Below, in pieces: positions 13,261 through 25,953 of a stretch of 64,000 nt of DNA; the first letter of the stretch is position 1; every line of letters begins with the position of its first letter. The translations under genes were made by a program, and so were the position numbers. The notes beneath the pieces are model-generated. The model was not told the origin of the DNA. It was given only the letters and a program-made list of their open reading frames with translations, and did not search any database. This DNA comes from Tetraselmis striata (lineage: Eukaryota > Chlorophyta > Chlorodendrophyceae > Chlorodendrales > Chlorodendraceae): assembly GCA_006384855.1 (NCBI GenBank), contig VCJN01002855.1:1-64000 (forward strand), given 5' to 3'.

Positions 13261-14706
13261 GCTATCTAGATTATAGTGTTGCCCATACTGGGAATTTCAT
13301 GTAACTGTTTAGAACTCAGATTTTGCGATCTGCATCGCAAATTTGCATATCGCATAATTATGTAATATCAGCACGTTGTCACGCTTAGCATTCGCAGTCT
13401 GCTTGGCACTACAGAATAGCACTCAATGGCAGTTCCTTCATTTGCGTTGCTACCGGGCAACAGCTCCTCATCAGCGCTCGAGCATAAACTCTATAAATTG
13501 GCAAGTGAATCAAAAAATATTGGCTGCCGGGAAAACTCCCACGAGATATTGTAGGAAATCCTTTGCTACAAGCAGCATGAAGCGAGCCCTCACCTGCCTC
13601 TACTTCTGGCATGCATCATACACAGTGTCGCAAAACAAATGCGAAGAGTATGGATGGCACGTACATTAATATTGTGTCCTGGCAGCCATTGATGATATAT
13701 GAACCGCAGAGCTCCCTTAGCCCCTTCCTGAAAGACGGCTGCTGTGGAGCTAGCCTGAGCTCCCTGAGCTAAAACCCTCCAGCAGCAGCAATCAACGCCG
13801 TCGACGAAGCTGTATACTCGGGCTAGCCCATACTGGAACAGTCACGAAGTCATTGCGCCTCTCACACCTCATTCCTTTGCGTGGCTTGGTGAGAGTGTCG
13901 ACACAATACCCGTCAGCGAAGGAGACAGTTGGAACCTTGCTGTGATCGCCCATCATTTCGTGCATCCGCGATATGTTCACCAGGCCATGAACTCGGCGTG
14001 TTAATGCCAGCATGCCTCTACTAGAATGTCATTTACTGTTTTTATTTTTCTCAACACGTCTAGCATCATGTTATGTGTTAGTGAGCTAGAGTCAGCATCG
14101 TAACCTGAGAGTAATTATGTTGCCAATGGAGACAGCAAGCATGCAGTAAGCAGGAGCCACACAGGAGGGGGGTGTCAGACAATGGGGTGGCATATTTCGG
14201 CTGGATAGCCAACTGTTTTATGTTCTGGCGTTCCTTTAAACTATGTTACTCGTCCATGTACTTGTTTGAAAAATGCACCAGTTCTAGACAGTGTCTAAAG
14301 ATTTTTCAACATAGCCGCCATGTAGCTCCACCGTGTGTGCACTCAGTTGCTGCATCCTGGCTACTAACATCGCACACACGCTTACTTTACAAATCCAAGC
14401 AGGTGTAAATTTTCTCAGTAGTGGTCAGATGAGAGTTCTGATTGGAGGCAATAATCGCTCATTGATATGGCCGGGCTTTCTCACAGGGAAACCAGCAAAC
14501 CAAGGCATTGGACGGGGTTGGAACCTAGGGCAAACGACGTGCACAATACATCACCCCGTGGTTGTTTGTTTCGCCAATGCATTGCTGCTGGTTCGTGCCT
14601 CTGGGAGTTTCATCCCGTTCATTCACCGCTCTGGTTTGCGAGCCGTAAATCTGGGACTCTCGCAGCAGCAGCAGGAATGGATGCGGGCATCGTAGCAGCA
14701 ACATCC
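13261..14706. other. Intergenic, no recognised gene
   Basis: AT-richer sequence without a supported coding region. It contains the 3' flank of the minus-strand gene ending at 14707. Confidence 0.4.
14387..14391 (-). other. Candidate TGTAA polyadenylation signal
   Basis: TGTAA on the minus strand, 316 bases beyond the stop of the glycosyltransferase-like gene. It is the first such motif I noticed on that side. Confidence 0.25.
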
Positions 14707-16362
14707 TCACAACGGCGATGAGCGCAGGCGCCGCATAGTCGCCCGTCGTAGCTTCACGCGCATGTACTGCGCGTGCACGCTGAGCACAGCGAGCAAGACT
14801 AACGCGACGAGGGCGGCGCCCAGGTACATCGGCACCATCTGCGCCATGAGGCGCTGCGAGGGCGCGTGGCGACGATGGCTTTCGAGGAGGTCGTGTTGAT
14901 AGTAGATGGCCCCGGGCTCCAACCAACCCGGGGAGGCCAGCTGTTGTCGCCATGCTCGGGCTGCTGCCTCCATTTGCGCTGGAGCCTCTGCCCCTTTAGC
15001 TGCTGCTTTCTTCCCTGGGCGCGAAGACTGGGCGGACCCATCGGCTGCCGGGGCTGTCTCGCATGGCGGGGTGTCTTGCGCTGTGTTATCGCCGTCCGGT
15101 GGCTGGTCGTCACACGGTGGTGGTGGCGGAGAGGGGGGAGGCGGCGGACTGGGCACCACCGTCATCTGCCTAAGTGCCGCCGGCAGGAACGCGCACTCGA
15201 AGACGGGCGGCACGCGAGCCTCCTCAAAGAAAGCGCACCGCGCGGCACACTCTGAATCGGCGCACAGCTGCGATGTCAGTGCCGGAGTTTCGCGCAGCAG
15301 GTCCAACACCGCACGCAGCGCATCCCGCCCGCGATGCTCCCCCGCTGACGCAAGCACGCCTGACGCGAGGCGCCTGGCCTCGCCCGCCCACCGCCGGCCC
15401 GCGAAGCGCATCGCGCGCGGCGCCGTGTAGCCGCCGAGATGGCGCCGCATGCCGACAAAATCCCAGTTGTAATCCTCGCACGGCAACAGTCGCACGGCTG
15501 TGCCGTTGAAATTCACATCCAGCACAGTGTTCGGTGCGACAGGGGTGCCCGCCGCCGCCGCCGCTGCAAAGTTTAGGCAGTTGGTGACGGGCACCGCCCG
15601 CCCTCGCACGGCAACGTTTGCGACGGTGTCGCAGTAACCGCCTACGCTGTCGGACATGCGCTCCGCAAGGCTGACGAGCGCCGGCGGCTTGGCAAGCCGC
15701 CCAGGGCCGCTGAAGGCAGGGTTGTGCCGCACAAAGCGCGCCATGGACGCGAAGTATGCGGCAGCGGCGGCCTTTCGCCGGCCTTGCACGAACAGCAGGC
15801 CAGCGTCAACCTGCGTGGTGGCGTCCTTGAAGGTTAGCCCCACGTCGAACTCGCCCCCCCGGAAGACGTCGGACACGTCCTCCAGGAGCAGCACATCCGG
15901 GCTGAGCACCACGACGTGTGACTCGTCCCCCTCAGAAGCGCTGGCGGACAGGTAGGCCGCGAGCGCTGCCGCTCTGCCGGTGTCTGCTTCGCCGTCCGCC
16001 TCCAGCGGCGGGCCGCCTCGCAGACGCAGCACCTCCACGCCCTCGGGCAGCCCGCCGTGAAATTGTGTCGACGCGTCCGTCAGCACCACCATCCGCAATA
16101 CGCGCCCGCGATGCTCATGCGCTCGCCTCGCCGACATGAACGCTGCGGTTACCGCGGCGCTGGCCTCGCTGTGCGGGGCGAATCGGTGGGTGTCGGCCGG
16201 GTCGGACAGCACCGATAGAAACGTCAGCGGTACCGCGGGACCCTCCGCGCCCCTGCCGTCTCCCTGGACCGCCTTAACTGACTGCGCGTGTGAGACCCGC
16301 ACCGCCACAAATACCACTGCCAGCATCGCCACCGCCGCCGTTTCTGCTCTGCGACGAGGCAT
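14707..16362 (-). CDS. Secretory glycosyltransferase-like type I membrane protein
   Basis: An intronless frame of 551 residues. Residues 1-26 form a signal peptide (MPRRRAETAAVAMLAVVFVA, then cleavage after a HAQ-type site). Residues about 45-310 resemble a GT-A nucleotide-sugar transferase of the GT77/GT8-like kind. VVVLSPDVLLLEDVSDVF (150-167) sits where the D-x-D-bearing strand belongs, followed by FDVGLTF and VDAGLLFVQGRRKAAAAAYF (185-204), as in the vnsGllfvr region of such enzymes. The usual D-x-D is replaced by S-P-D. An SPPPPPSPPPPP stretch (405-416) is an extensin/HRGP-like hinge. A transmembrane helix lies at about 512-531, with a short Arg/Lys-rich tail. It probably acts on cell-wall or scale glycoproteins in the Golgi or at the surface. 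Whether it is catalytic is unclear given the altered motif. Confidence 0.6.
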   Translation of the reverse strand: MPRRRAETAAVAMLAVVFVAVRVSHAQSVKAVQGDGRGAEGPAVPLTFLSVLSDPADTHRFAPHSEASAAVTAAFMSARRAHEHRGRVLRMVVLTDASTQFHGGLPEGVEVLRLRGGPPLEADGEADTGRAAALAAYLSASASEGDESHVVVLSPDVLLLEDVSDVFRGGEFDVGLTFKDATTQVDAGLLFVQGRRKAAAAAYFASMARFVRHNPAFSGPGRLAKPPALVSLAERMSDSVGGYCDTVANVAVRGRAVPVTNCLNFAAAAAAGTPVAPNTVLDVNFNGTAVRLLPCEDYNWDFVGMRRHLGGYTAPRAMRFAGRRWAGEARRLASGVLASAGEHRGRDALRAVLDLLRETPALTSQLCADSECAARCAFFEEARVPPVFECAFLPAALRQMTVVPSPPPPPSPPPPPCDDQPPDGDNTAQDTPPCETAPAADGSAQSSRPGKKAAAKGAEAPAQMEAAARAWRQQLASPGWLEPGAIYYQHDLLESHRRHAPSQRLMAQMVPMYLGAALVALVLLAVLSVHAQYMRVKLRRATMRRLRSSPL

Positions 16363-17010
16363 CGCGTCCGCGACTGGCTAAAGGGGGGTGCTGGTCAAAG
16401 CCGGTGCGAGCGGCGGCGGGCGAGCACACCCTAGAGCGAGGCGACGCTCCGGCACCCCGGCGTGGGCTGATAGCTCTGGGCGGGGAGCGTGCAGAACCCC
16501 AGTCCCCTTTGAAAGACGGGTGCTGGGGATTCGCTGGGACGTGGAGCACAGGGTAGCGCTTCCTTCAGGAACGGCGGTGCTGCCTCGTCCGTGGTCCCTG
16601 TCCCTCCCTATCCTAGATGCTGAGTGGTGGGTGGTTGACTGACGGGGAGGTGCTGGCGGGTGCACGGATCGCCCGTTCACATCACATGTAATCAAGACGA
16701 TAGAATCACGGCGAGCATGAGGATGGCGATGCATGTCTGGCAGCGAGCAGTGATCAGGGTCTAGAGGAGGACCTACTCATCCAGAGGACTCCTTACGACG
16801 GATACCCTATCCGCTAGAATGGGATATATTTGCTGAACTCTTTTACCCTGCTCATAACTCGTCAGCAGCAGCGGCATGCCTGGAGCTACCTGAGACTGAC
16901 TGTTGCTGGGCTATACCCGGAAGGAGGAGCAGCACAAACGCACAGGGTCACTACCGCCACCAACGATCACGCAGACACCTGCAGACGGTCCGCACCTGTG
17001 CGTCGACGGC
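16363..17010. promoter_or_regulatory. Divergent intergenic region
   Basis: This separates the minus-strand glycosyltransferase-like gene (start 16362) from the plus-strand INTS14-like gene (start 17011), so it must contain both promoters. No TATA element stands out. A start further upstream at 16903 in the same frame as 17011 is possible but less likely. Confidence 0.5.
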
Positions 17011-18016
17011 ATGCCGTTGCTCATCGTGTTGGACGCGCTGTCGGCGGAGGAGCGGCGCAGTGGCGCGCGCGAGCTGGTGCGAAAGGCGCTGAGGCGGCTG
17101 ATCAAGCGCTGCGAGGGGGAGGCGGTGGCGCTGCTGGACGCCGCCGACCTGGCTGGCGCCGAGGAGGGGAGCGCACCCCAGGTGGAGGTCGGCGCCGGTC
17201 CCGAGCACCTGGCCAAGTTGTACGAGCCTGGCACTTCATCGACGGGGTGGGCCCCCCCCGGGGGGGGGGGGGGGGGGGGGGGGGAGCAACGCCGTCAGAT
17301 TACAAAACAGCCAATCTTATCGGTAGATAAAAGGTAAGAGTGTGCACCATTTGGGTGTGCGGATCGAGCCCTGCTTCCGGAAGGAAACAGTTGCTGCTGG
17401 GGTGCTGCTAGCAGTTGGGTTTGCGAAAGGGATGGTTGGCATGTATGCATCGTGGTAGCTGCTGCCTGGCGTCTGAGGGGGGCAGGGAAAGGGGATGGGT
17501 AGAGCTGGATGCAGAGTGGTGGTGGAAGCGCCTTAGGAAGTGCGCGTATAGGGTAGGTGCGAAGGATGCATTAAGAGAGTGCTCAACTTGAGAGAGAATG
17601 GGGAATGGGGACGCCTTGAAAGGCGGAGCATCACCCTCTTACTGGTGACTCTCCTTTCAGAGAGTCACTCCAATCAATAGGCAGAGGGCATGAGTGAACA
17701 GCCCCATTTCTGTGTGCATATGGAGATCTTCTTCAGGAAGGAGCGGCTCAGGAGCATCAATTGGGATTCTACCAGGAGTAGTACTCCTGGTGCTTTAGGC
17801 ACGTTCACGTGTGGAAGGGGTGGGTGGTTGGCGAGCATGCATCGTGCTAGCTGATGCCTGGCATCTGAGGAAGGGGGGGGGGGGGGGGTAGTCGTAGGGG
17901 ATAGAGGCGTGAGGACTGGGGGCTGCTCCCTTGCGCCATCATGAGGCTGCAACTATACGCTGAATCGGAGAGTGTTCTACTTGTCCTCCCAGTGCCCCTT
18001 GGGGTGCCGTTCTGTA

Positions 18017-18056
<40 letters not shown>

Positions 18057-21000
18057 GGGAGGCTACTCAGAGGGGAGGCAAGCATCTTCATGGCGTGAAC
18101 AAGGTCGGCCAGGCAACGAGGCTGGACATGGCTCCCCGCGTGCATGGCGTCAGCTGGGCCGGCGCATCAGAATTGGGTCAATACGGGCAGGGGCGACCGG
18201 GCGAGAGCAGGTGCATTGTCGCTGCCCAAAGCGCCCGAGGGTGTCCCGGGGTGCCGCGGATGGGGAGACAGTGGGTGACTGCGGAGGACCAGGCAGGGCG
18301 GGAGGCTGGGGCCGGATGCGCACCTGCGCGGGGGAGCCCGTGACGGCCTTGGGGCAAGAGCTGATGGCAGGGTGCCTACCCCCGGCACACAGGATGGCCA
18401 AGCTGAATGACTCCAAGCGCGCCGCACATGGCGCAGCGGCGCGCGAGCGGGGCGGGACCTGGTTGCGGCTGCTGGGCGCGGTCTCAGCCACCGAGATGCA
18501 AGGTGCATGCAGCTGCCTTCCCTGGTGCGTCTATGTACCTTACCTGGCGGCGGCGGTCTAACCGTTGCCATCACGTGCCGCCCTGGTCTGTGCTGGCTGT
18601 TCTTGGGCAGGCCAAGCCGCTGACCCGCCGCGCGTGCTCTTCATCACCGACAGCGCCAAGGACACCGGCTGCCCAGACTTTATCCAGTGAGTCCAGCGCA
18701 GCCCAGCGCAGCCCAGCCTAGCCATACCCTCGAACAGAGCTCTCGCCTGCCCTTTTTACCTGTCGTTATCCGCATCTGAAGGGTCATGGGAGGTGAGGTG
18801 GGGTCTTGTGTATGCAATGCGGCTGTGGCAGGTAATGTTCTCACGTGCAGACTGAAGGGATATACCACATGGCAGTTTGACCCCCCGCCCCCCCCCTTCC
18901 AAGTGATGAAGTACTTGAGCAAAAGTCCTGCTACCTCTGCTGGAGCTCCGTATTTAATGATGTTCCGCCATGACCCTGTGTGTATGTTTTGGGAGCAATG
19001 ACACCACTGCCGATATGATGAATATGGGGCTACAGTGTCTATCCGCGGCAGCATGCCCTCGCTTGTGGTCTTTCTCCTGGCATCCTTATCCCCATCTCCC
19101 CGCCCGCCCACCCATGCCTCCGCAGGGTCGGATCCAGCAGCGGGGCCGCCCTGCACGTGGTCCTCCTTCGCGGCACCTGCCGGCACTGCCCCTGGCTCTC
19201 CGACCTAGCGTCCGCCTCCGGAGGTGCGCCCCCATCAGTCCATCCCCCCCAATGAGCCCACAAGCCCGCACATCCGCCAGCCCGCCTGACCATCCTCTGC
19301 CCTGATGCTGCCAGCGCCTTTTCCTTCCTCCCAGCATACTCGCACGCAGTGACCATGCCCGGGCGTGGGTGCCGCGCAGCCGTCATGCCCTCGCACATAC
19401 CCAACCATGCGCCGCTTGCCAAATGAACCGCGCGGTGTGGCAGCATGGCCCTGCTGCCGCGCTGCTCACTCCATGACGTCCCTTAATAGCAGCAGACTTA
19501 TGCCCCCTGTGTGTCCCATTCCCATGCTGACGTTGCTCCCTTGCCCTCGGGCACGTCCACGGCCTGCTAGGCTCGTACACTGTGGTCATCCCCACCGAAG
19601 AGCCGGACGCAAACAAGAAGCGAAGGCGTGGCCGAGGTAGGGTGCGGCGGGGCGCTGTGAGGTGTGAGTCCTTGTAGGAGTGACACTGCTGTTGGGAGCA
19701 GTGAGCCAAGCGGTGGCGCGGGTCCGCCGCATTCCCCCCCTTCCCCCTTCTCTCTTCCTGTTTGCCCCTGGTGCCCATCAGCTGAGTGCCGTCACGGCTT
19801 GGCCGCCCAGGTGAGGGATTCTTCCAGTTCACACACATCAAGGGCAGTGCCGCACGAGGCGCGGCGGCCTTTGAGCCTGCGGCGGTCAGCCTCCAGGCTG
19901 CAGCCGCCAGGCTTGGGGGTGCGGCCCCCACACCGACAATGACCCTGACACCGACAACGTGCTGGACACATCAACCCCGCTCCCACTCCGCTTGCCTTGG
20001 CGTTCTATTATCTCAGCAATACTGCCGCATATCCTCTGGGCCGCCGGCCTCCAATCATACCTTGCCAAATTGGTGTCTCGGTAACCCATTGGGCAACTTC
20101 CGACATGTACCCAGTCAAGCAGGGCTCCAGGGCACTCTGCCGGAGATATCCAGGATCCACACCTAGAAAACGCAAACACACCGGGCGAGCGAGAGCTGCC
20201 TTGCCAAGACACTCGCGTCATTTACGATCGCCACCATGCCGCAATGACTTATCAAGCTGCAACCCCATACTACGTATGCCGGATCTGCAAATGATGTGAG
20301 ACCAAATTCAGTCGGTCATTATGGTTGCGCATTCCATCGCAGCATTTGAATAGGAAGGCGCTAGCGCTCCAATATTATGATGCGCCAACCGTTCCCAACC
20401 GGCCACTCCTTGCTGCAATCTTGTTGCGCAAGTGCCTGGGCTCGACCCCTATCTACTAATATCCGCGGCGGACGCACGATGCTCTGAAACCAGCCCTTGC
20501 CGTTGCACCGCCAGCTGCATGTACCTCCATCCTACCACGCCGATGGTACGCAGCGCCCGCCATCAGCGCAGGATCAGAACGGTGCTCAGGCCCCTATCTG
20601 AGAGAGAGAAAGGGGGGGGGGGGGGGGGGGATGAGAGCCCCCCATCTGAAGGTCAGCATCTCCGAGCCTCTGTATGGATTATGCGGCTCCATATCCATCA
20701 CGTGCTCAATGTTAGGCCCGGCCCTGTCGCGCTTCGGCAACAGCGCGCGCCCTGATATCGCGCCCAACTGCTCGAACTTAATTTTGTCACAGGGCGCTGC
20801 CACTTTCCCCTGAGGCACCGCTATTCAAGTGCCCCTCCCCGCCCCCCCCCCCCCCCCCTCTCCCCCCCTTTCCCCTCTCGTCTCGCAATCCAAAGTTCCA
20901 CGGCCGCCCTAACACCCGCTTTGCCGCCGCCTCGTCCGCAGATTGCTTGTCAAAGCTCCAGACAGTCACGCTGTCGCTGGGTCATCTCACGTGCGAGTGG

Positions 21001-21834
21001 CGCCTGACGCCGCCGCTGCCGGAGACGCTGTGCCACCCGGTAGTGGTGCCCGAGCGCGAGGACAGATCAGACGCCCGGCTGCGGCCCTCACTGCAGCTAT
21101 CCATCCTCGGTATGCCGTCCCCATCCTCCCACCCGCTGTTGCCCGTTACGCGTCATCACCGTTTTCGCTCAGCAACACTGCTAGATTAGGTGAGGGTGGC
21201 AGATTTATCCATCCAGATTACGATACCACGTCTTGGTGTGACTGTCCTGTGTGTATTGTTTTGCAATGCGCCAGTGTTGAATGCGGAATTCCTCAGGGCG
21301 GCAGCACAGTGTCGTATCGTATTTGTGGTGCATGACGTACAGGTGCCGACGCGGTAGTATGAACACTTCAAGTAAGAACCTGGCCTACCTGTCAGGGGTT
21401 TGCTCTACATGAAACTATCGCGGAACCACAGTTACTGTTGTTTTGGTTGCATGCGGGCACAATGTGAGGCTGACACTGTGGGTTCTCATAGGTGCATCGG
21501 CACCCGTAGTGTGAGTATAGCTAATAGTTGTACCTGTTTCTTATAATGATAAACGGTATATTCTGGAACCCCGGGGAGCTCCCATGTCGCCGCCTGGCGC
21601 TGTTGCTGCCGGCAGTGTGATGGGCTGCCTCCTGCACTCTAGACCTCCTGCAAGTCGCCTGGTTTCCTGGTGCTCGTTTCCTGGTCCTGTGCTGCTCCTG
21701 CCTGTTTAAGTCATATGTATTTGAATATTTGTTGTCAGGGATGGTTTCGGAGCACCGATGCTATTTGAGTTGCGGTCGGTCCACGGTGTGGTCTTTCTAC
21801 CCAGCCTGGTCACTAGGCACAAGTAAGAGGAAGT

Positions 21835-21867
<33 letters not shown>

Positions 21868-22846
21868 CATCGCGTGGTTGCTCGGTGAAGTTTTACCCGC
21901 TGATGAGCGACTTGTGCTGTATCAACAGTGCTCCGATGCCATTCACCCGTGATAGGATGATGCGTACCTATACATTTCGCCGCATTGTCCCACCCGCCTA
22001 CGGCACCGCTACTCTACACTTCCTTATTCTATCCTGACCTGACCTGACCTACCCAAGGTATTGACAGCGCCAGGAACAACAGGTGAATCTAGGGAGTCTA
22101 GGATATTGGCCTGACCAGTTGGCGCAAGCACTAGTAAATGCGCAAACTGTCCTGACTATGCGACCCCTCTACTTTAATAAAAGAGGGAAACTTCAATCCG
22201 CTGAAACAATCTTAAAGATCGGAAAGTGCTGATGCTCCAAAACCATAATCAGGTCACGCCGCGCAGGCCGCAATGCCAAAGCTCAGTGTGCCGTCCGCAC
22301 GCGCAGGCTTTGTGGCGGCGCAGGCCTTTGCCTTTCCGCTGGTGACCTCCTCGCATGTTATGTTCCCCGTGAGCTCCAAGCACGCCTTCCCCCCGCTGCT
22401 GCTGGCAAGCCTCAAGGTGCACCCCTTTCCCGCCCATGGAGCAGCCCTCTGGTTTTGTCTGCATGGGGCAATGTGTTGGAGCAATCGTGGCCGCATTCCA
22501 AAACTGCTTTCGCCGGGCGCCTTTTTGAGGATCCTGCGTTTATGCCTGGTCTTATGACAGGGTGAGCCGCATCATGAGCCGCTTGTTGCAGTGGTGGGCT
22601 TGAGCGGTGCACCACCCCCCCCCCCCCCCCCCCCCCCCCTCCCCTCAACTCCCCCCCCCCCCCCCCCCCCCCCATCCCACCCACTGCTTACCCATTTGCC
22701 AACACTGTCTCCGAGAGAGACCGTTCTCAGCTTGATAGTACCGAGTCTACGCAGAATCATTCATTGCGCTGATTCCACTTTGAAATGCCTCCCCCCCGCC
22801 CCCACACCCCACCCCACACCCCCCCCCCCAACCACCACACCCACCC

Positions 22847-22929
<83 letters not shown>

Positions 22930-25606
22930 CGCACGCCCCAACTGAGGTAAAGCGTGGCGCTCTCTCAAACGCCCAATGCCTTTCTCCCTTCTGCCTCGGT
23001 ATCCCGCTTGACCGTAGCTATTGGCCTGCCCCCCCCCCCCCCCCCCCCGCCCGGCCCGCCGCCTGTACGCGCAGGTGAGGGCACGACAAGCAACGTGGGC
23101 AGCCTCGCGGCGCTGCACCTTGAGCCGGCGCCCAACGCTGCGGAGGGGATGCTCTTCAGCCTCTCGGTATGCTATTGGGCTGTTTTTCGGGCGTGTTTTA
23201 TCGCATCACACCTGCGATGGCACACCTTCTGCCTCTGTTTGCCACCCATCTCAGTCCATCTCCCTCAGTCAAGCGTGGTTCCCCTATACATGTGGGCGCC
23301 GGTATGACGACTTAGTTAGTGTGGTGTTTTTCCGGAGCGCCGCAGCTGTGCAGAGCATTGGCAGCTTGTTCACAGTCAAACTCCGCGAAGTGTGGTTTCG
23401 GAGCATCGGTCTCTAAGGTCCTCGTGGTGGTTACATCTTGTTACGAAAAATTGTTTCAGAGCATTTACAACTATTTATGAATCACGGTACAAAGTGGTGC
23501 AGTTGGTGTATTTATTAGTGCTTTCGCCAAGTGGTCAGACTGATGGCCGAGACTCCCTTGACAACAATCACTGCTTATGCCTGGCGCTGTCAATGCCTGG
23601 CTTCATAGTCGATTCGCAGCCCATCACAACTTGAAAGCCTGCCTTCTTCATACAAGAGTGGTCTCTCCCTCCAACGGTGCCCTGTTTCTCCGTCCGCAGT
23701 TGCTGCACAAGGAGCACCCCTCGCTGGATTGGCTCCTGTCTCTGGAGTGCCAGCAGCCGTCGAGCAGCACATTTGGGGACATCGGTCAGCACCTGCAGCA
23801 CGACCTGCTCAAGGTGAGCGCCACGTCCCCTCACCGAATGTCGTTGCCTGTCACATTAGGCATGCTACAATCACTCGACAATCAGGGTCAGCAAGGTTGC
23901 CGAGGTCAGCGCTCAAAACAGGCGCCATCACAAGCTATATACGGCAGTACCGTCTACATGAGTAGGTAGTTTATCTCCTATTCAAACCGTCCTCCAGATC
24001 TGGTGTTGGTGGAGTGCTGAATTAACAGGGGGGGGGGGGGGGGGGGGGGATTGTACCGCGGTGTGGCTATAGTATGGTGGCAGCTCCTGAATGGCCAACT
24101 TGTCAGGAGTGGTTTCGGAGCGCCCCGGATGGGTGGAAGCTGTTACCGCTGCTTCCTGGCATCGCATGCATGGGACCACGAACGTTGATGCGTACAGACT
24201 GTCTGAGTCGCTTTTGTGTGCCCCTGCCTCCCTTTCTCCATCCCCCGGCAGGCTCAGCGCTATGCGCGTTCCCTTCCATCACGGCAGAGTGCCCTGGAGG
24301 AGACAGTGGCCCATATAGAGGTGACCCCCCTCCTCCCCCGGCATCGGCATTGCATTTCCGATCCGTCTAGGCCTCTACGACCGACAAGCAGTTCAATGAT
24401 GAGAGAACGGAGGAGCAGACGAGAGGGAAGAAAAAGGGGAAAGGGACACGTGAAGCAAGGGGTCGAGCGGGGCAACATCTTGTGGCCTGCCAATGTGCCA
24501 TTCCTTGGGGGCGTCAGGGGACTAGTACCCCCTCCCCACTCCCGTGCGCGCCGTTTGGATGCAGCCGCAGTGCGCCCTGCTGCCGATGTGACGGCCACAA
24601 TGCGTGCATGTTTGTCACAGGCGATGGCGGCAAGGTACGGCGCGCCGGGAATCCACGAGGCGCTGCAGACCCTGCTGGCAGGGTGCGGCCCCCGCCTGCC
24701 TACCTGGCCCAGCGGCACGCCTGCACCTACATCCACCATGGCAGATGTAGGACGTGCTAGAATGCCCCCCCCCCCCCCCTCTCCCCGCTCGACAGCGGCG
24801 CATTCCATGGCGATGCAACGGTCTGTGATGAGTCGGAGGGTGTGCCCCAATACTGACGCGGGGCGGAACACCCCCCCCCCTTCCCTCTGCATCACCCTCT
24901 TCTGCTGCACCCAGGGTGGCCGCTGAGTTTGAGGAGCGCGAGGCCTCGGAGAAGGCGCAGAAGCGGCAGCACAACACGCGCAGGCAAAACGGTGCGTGTG
25001 CGGGCCAGTGGCCATGGCGCAAAGAGGCTCGACCTAAAACTGTTCACCCCGACTTGACAACACTTCTTATCACTCTGTCGACGGCGTCATTTAGTCGCAC
25101 CCCGGGAAGTCCATCCATGTACTGGGACAGTATCGGCGTGTATGTGTGTGCCAGCAAAACCATTGCTGCCATTATCTGGCTCACAGCACTAAGAAGAAGA
25201 TATCACAAAAATCCTGACGCAAACAGTGCCTTGCTTGGCGCTTGCAAAACTCGATGTGCACGTAATGAAGTATGTGTGTCTGTTTTGCGTAACAAGACTG
25301 CGAGTTCTGCCATCGACCTCATCGCATGCGATTACTGTTGGAGCCGTCAATGCACCCCCTGAGAAAAATGGTCGTCTGTATTGGCAATGCTTTTGTTTGT
25401 CTATGCTCCTAAACCACCTTCTCGGTGGTTGTAAGGCGGCACCTCTTTCCCCACCATGGTAGGAGTACCATCAGAGCCTGTGCGCGCGGCTGGCTGAGCA
25501 GGCACTGATTCCCCCGGCCGCATGCGCCGCAGCACAAGCCACGGTGAGCTCCCAGGCGCTGGGCATCCTGCAGCAGATGATGGACAAGGCGCCGGACGAG
25601 GATTAG
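17011..25606 (+). CDS. INTS14: Integrator complex subunit 14-like protein (VWA-domain)
   Basis: INTS14 with INTS10 and INTS13 forms a nucleic-acid-binding arm of the Integrator RNA-cleavage complex in the nucleus (family knowledge). Exons I can support: 17011-17246, 18393-18502, 18611-18686, 19126-19223, 19571-19636, 19782-19810, 20942-21109, 22253-22416, about 23075-23166, 23700-23813, 24252-24320, 24621-24746, about 24928-24991 and 25463-25606. Most phases join. Joins at 19810/20942, 22416/23075 and 24991/25463 do not, so a small exon or other splice sites are missing. The start MPLLIVLDALS parallels the MPxxVVxDxS start of the family. VLFITDSAKDTG and LHVVLLRG look like later VWA strands. 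Further family-like landmarks follow in order: SLGHLTCEW, AAEGMLFSLS, HPSLDWLLSL, DLLK-AQRYARSLP and AARYG. The VWA metal-site serines seem reduced (DALSAEE). Identification rests on remembered pattern order. Confidence 0.6.
18020..18053. repeat. (CT)n microsatellite
   Basis: About 17 CT units in intron 1 of the INTS14-like gene. The Ser-Leu repeat frames across it are artefacts. Confidence 0.95.
21836..21866. repeat. G homopolymer, about 31 bases
   Basis: The longest single G run in the window, within an intron of the INTS14-like gene. Length in the read assembly may be unreliable. Confidence 0.9.
22615..22672. repeat. Paired C homopolymers
   Basis: Two C runs of about 25 and 22 bases separated by TCCCCTCAACT lie in an intron of the INTS14-like gene. 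A strand capable of forming i-motif or G-quadruplex structure is expected. Confidence 0.9.
22850..22926. repeat. (CA)n microsatellite
   Basis: About 37 CA units in the same intron as the paired C runs. It generates Thr-His repeat frames that are not genes. Confidence 0.95.
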
Positions 25607-25948
25607 CATTCGCGTGTTGGCCGGGTGAAGGAGGGCCTGTGGCCCGTAAGCGGCTCAGCGCCAGAAGGAGCAGTGGCGCAGGATGCGACATGGCATCGCT
25701 TAATTAATAGACGTGGCGAGGAGCCTTAAATGTGGGAACCTTGCGAAGCCAGCAACAATACGAACGACCACTTGGTCCATGGGCATGACTGTTTCCCATT
25801 GGCAATACGCAAAACACCCCCCTCTCGGGATTAGTGACCGGCTGAGGACAGGCTGATGCTATAGAGAAGGAAGCATGCCCGGTGGCAAGTTTCTATGTAG
25901 TAATACGAATCACCGCAGTCAGAATGCCATGCAGCCACATGCACCTCG

Positions 25949-25953
25949 TGTAA
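25949..25953 (+). other. Candidate TGTAA polyadenylation signal
   Basis: TGTAA followed by TTAAAA, 343 bases after the stop of the INTS14-like gene. It is a plausible but unproven 3' end. Confidence 0.3.

Noticed and set aside
17941-18574. 206-residue plus frame and overlapping minus frames starting in the (CT)n repeat
   Set aside because: Only 18393-18502 within it fits as an exon of the INTS14-like gene. The rest is intron and microsatellite.
22591-23118. Thr-His, Cys-Val and poly-Pro frames
   Set aside because: They are translations of the (CA)n microsatellite and C homopolymers within an intron.
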